Assembly: GCA_043758105.1 (NCBI GenBank)
Contig: JAYVOF010000006.1
Span: 1 to 7,239 of the forward strand
Length of the DNA stretch: 7,239 nt
Direction: 5' to 3'
From: JANPPS01 sp043758105
GTDB lineage: Bacteria > Pseudomonadota > Alphaproteobacteria > Acetobacterales > Acetobacteraceae
Shown: piece after piece, positions 6,588 through 7,239 of the stretch
Layout of the letters: every line of letters starts with the position of its first letter
Position numbering within the stretch: position 1 is the first letter of the stretch
Program-made: the position numbers and the translations under genes
The notes under the pieces: generated by a model
What the model was told of the DNA's origin: nothing
Seen by the model: the letters and a program-made list of their open reading frames with translations, nothing else
The model's database searches: none

Positions 6588-6637
6588 GTTTTCTCACCCT
6601 GATTGTCGCGCATTCTCACCTTGATCGCCGCGCAGCA
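6588..6637 (-). repeat. IS21 right end with two tandem repeat copies
   Basis: Read on the minus strand from 6637, the outer copy has TGCGCGGCGATCAAGGTGAG and the inner copy TGCGCGACAATCAGGGTGAG, followed by AAAACGTTTT, a perfect 10-base palindrome. Compared with the left end the two sequence variants are in the reverse order: the ACAATC type is outer at the left and inner here. Confidence 0.8.
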
Positions 6638-6643
6638 CAGCAC
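6638..6643 (+). repeat. Target site duplication of IS21, right copy (CAGCAC)
   Basis: This matches the copy at 3943-3948. A second, overlapping CAGCAC sits at 6633-6638, but using that one as the target copy would break the alignment of the two element ends (TxxTGCGCG on each side). I therefore place the element end at 6637. Confidence 0.8.
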
Positions 6644-7075
6644 CTCGGCGAGGTAGAGGAACCCTGCCGCCGTCGGCACGTAGGTGATGTCGGCAACCCA
6701 AAGTTGATCCGGTCCGGACGCCGTGAAGTTGCGATCCACCAGGTCCGGCGCCGGTCGGGCGTCCTTGTCGCGCCGGGTCGTCGTCGGCCCACCATGACGG
6801 TGGCTGGCCCCCACCAGCCTGGCCTCGCGCATCAGCCGCGCAATCCGTTTGCGGCCGTGCCGGTCGCCCCGCGTCCGCAGATCAGCGTGGACGCGCGGCG
6901 CACCGTAGGTCTGGCGCGAGCTGGCGTACACGGTCCGAACCCGCTTCAGCAGCGCTGCGTCGGCAACAGCGTGCGGGGACGGCGGCCGATCCAGCCAAGC
7001 ATAGAAACCAGCCTTGGAGACGCCGAGCACGCGCGCCATGGTGGCAACAGGGAAACAGGCCTGGTTCGCGCTCAT
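6638..7075 (-). pseudogene. IS3 OrfB transposase, N-terminal part (before IS21 insertion)
   Basis: From the ATG at 7075 the product reads MSANQACFPVATMARVLGVS, then an HTH_21-type segment around residues 42-68 (with SSRQTYGAPRVHADL), a second conserved helical patch (GRKRIARLMREARLVG) and the start of the integrase core with the first catalytic Asp at 129 (DQLWVADITYVPTAAGFLYL). Real sequence ends at residue 146 (EVL); after that the frame runs through IS21 terminal repeats to a stop at 6518. The ATG overlaps the orfA stop by four bases (ATGA). In IS3 elements the active protein is normally an OrfAB fusion made by -1 frameshifting, so this ATG may not be the main start. The 3' half lies at 3520-3948. 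Confidence 0.9.
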
Positions 7076-7239
7076 GAACCGGAAGAGCCCGACGGCACCG
7101 CGCCGGTCTCCCGCGCAAACCAGGCCGCGGCTTTTGAGAGGATGTCGCGCTCCACCCGGAGCTGCCGGTTCTCTCGCCGAAGCCGGGACAGCTCATCCCG
7201 TTCGACAGCACTCAGGACCGGAAGCACTTCCTCCCGTCG
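7072..7239 (-). CDS. IS3 OrfA, 3' part
   Basis: The last 55 codons of the IS3 orfA are present: a heptad-like helix (ELSRLRRENRQLRVERDILS) followed by KAAAWFARETG, the usual end of IS3 OrfA proteins, with TGA at 7072-7074. The N-terminal helix-turn-helix lies beyond the right edge. OrfA binds the terminal repeats and forms multimers through the leucine-zipper-like helix seen here. The gene overlaps orfB, and the A4 run at 7132-7135 is placed to allow the -1 shift that makes OrfAB. Confidence 0.85.
   Translation of the reverse strand, partial: RREEVLPVLSAVERDELSRLRRENRQLRVERDILSKAAAWFARETGAVPSGSSGS
7132..7135 (-). other. Candidate programmed -1 frameshift site (A4) in IS3 orfA
   Basis: On the minus strand orfA is read ...CTC TCA AAA GCC.... 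A tRNA-Lys on AAA can slip back one base onto another AAA, entering the orfB frame (CTC AAA AGC CGC GGC), which is then open down to the orfB ATG at 7075 and beyond. Frameshifting at A-rich runs in this position is the known expression mode of IS3 elements. A4 is a short run, so efficiency would be uncertain. Confidence 0.5.

Larger units (their letters stand above)
3949..6637 (-). mobile_element. Complete IS21-family insertion sequence (2689 bp) inside IS3 orfB
   Basis: The element carries istA and istB on the minus strand between matching ends: the plus strand at 3949 reads TATTGCGCGACAATC and the minus strand at 6637 reads TGCTGCGCGGCGATC. Each end holds two tandem copies of a 22-24 base repeat, the multi-site arrangement known for IS21 ends. 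It is flanked by a 6-bp duplication, within the 4-8 bp range of the family. Both genes are open and have all expected motifs, so it may be active. It carries no passenger gene. Confidence 0.92.
3478..7239 (-). mobile_element. IS3-family element, split by IS21 and running off the right edge
   Basis: OrfA and orfB of an IS3-type element read right to left. Their products end at 3520, and the terminal repeat is at 3478. The element is interrupted from 3949 to 6637 by an IS21-family insertion. Without that and one target copy, about 1.07 kb of IS3 is present, with the start of orfA and the other inverted repeat beyond 7239. It interrupts the IS630 transposase fragment directly to its left, so it arrived after the IS630 copy. 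Confidence 0.85.

Noticed and set aside
1..7239. CRISPR array, tRNA/rRNA genes, toxin-antitoxin or defence operon
   Set aside because: No regularly spaced repeats, RNA-gene consensus boxes or recognisable defence proteins were seen. The only tandem repeats are the istB 15-mer and the IS21 end repeats.

Overview
The window is a GC-rich block made almost entirely of mobile DNA, with one AT-rich single-gene island in it. GC content, the IS families and the protein styles (IS21, IS3 and IS66 types common in Acetobacteraceae, Rhizobiales and Methylobacteriaceae) suggest an alphaproteobacterium, but no housekeeping gene is present to confirm this. It reads as an accessory or plasmid-like insertion hot spot.

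Layout: (1) Positions 1-1602, + strand: the C-terminal three quarters or so of a large serine recombinase, whose catalytic domain lies off the left edge. (2) Positions ~1603-2331, - strand: a decayed IS66-family remnant. Its tnpA has two in-frame stops and a frameshift, its tnpB is cut short exactly where the recombinase gene ends, and tnpC is missing. (3) Positions 2332-2712: non-coding, becoming AT-rich. (4) Positions 2713-3234, + strand: an intact, unrecognised 173-aa exported or lipoprotein-like protein with a TTG start. (5) Positions ~3260-3477, - strand: the C-terminal end of a broken IS630-family transposase. (6) Position 3478 to the right edge, - strand: an IS3-family element (orfA/orfB) that cuts the IS630 remnant. 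Its orfB is itself split by (7) a complete IS21-family element (3949-6637, istA and istB) flanked by a 6-bp target duplication.

The right half is therefore a three-layer nest: IS21 inside IS3 inside IS630. Removing the IS21 element and one copy of CAGCAC restores a 286-codon IS3 orfB with all DDE residues, so the IS21 insertion is the newest event and looks intact. In the IS21 element, IstA (DDE transposase) and IstB (AAA+ ATPase) overlap by ATGA and should be translationally coupled. In the IS3 element, OrfA and OrfB would be joined by a -1 frameshift at an A4 run.

I see no CRISPR array, tRNA, rRNA or recognisable defence system. The points most worth checking are the recombinase/IS66 junction as a possible attachment-site boundary, the AT-rich gene of unknown function, and the swapped order of terminal repeats at the two IS21 ends.
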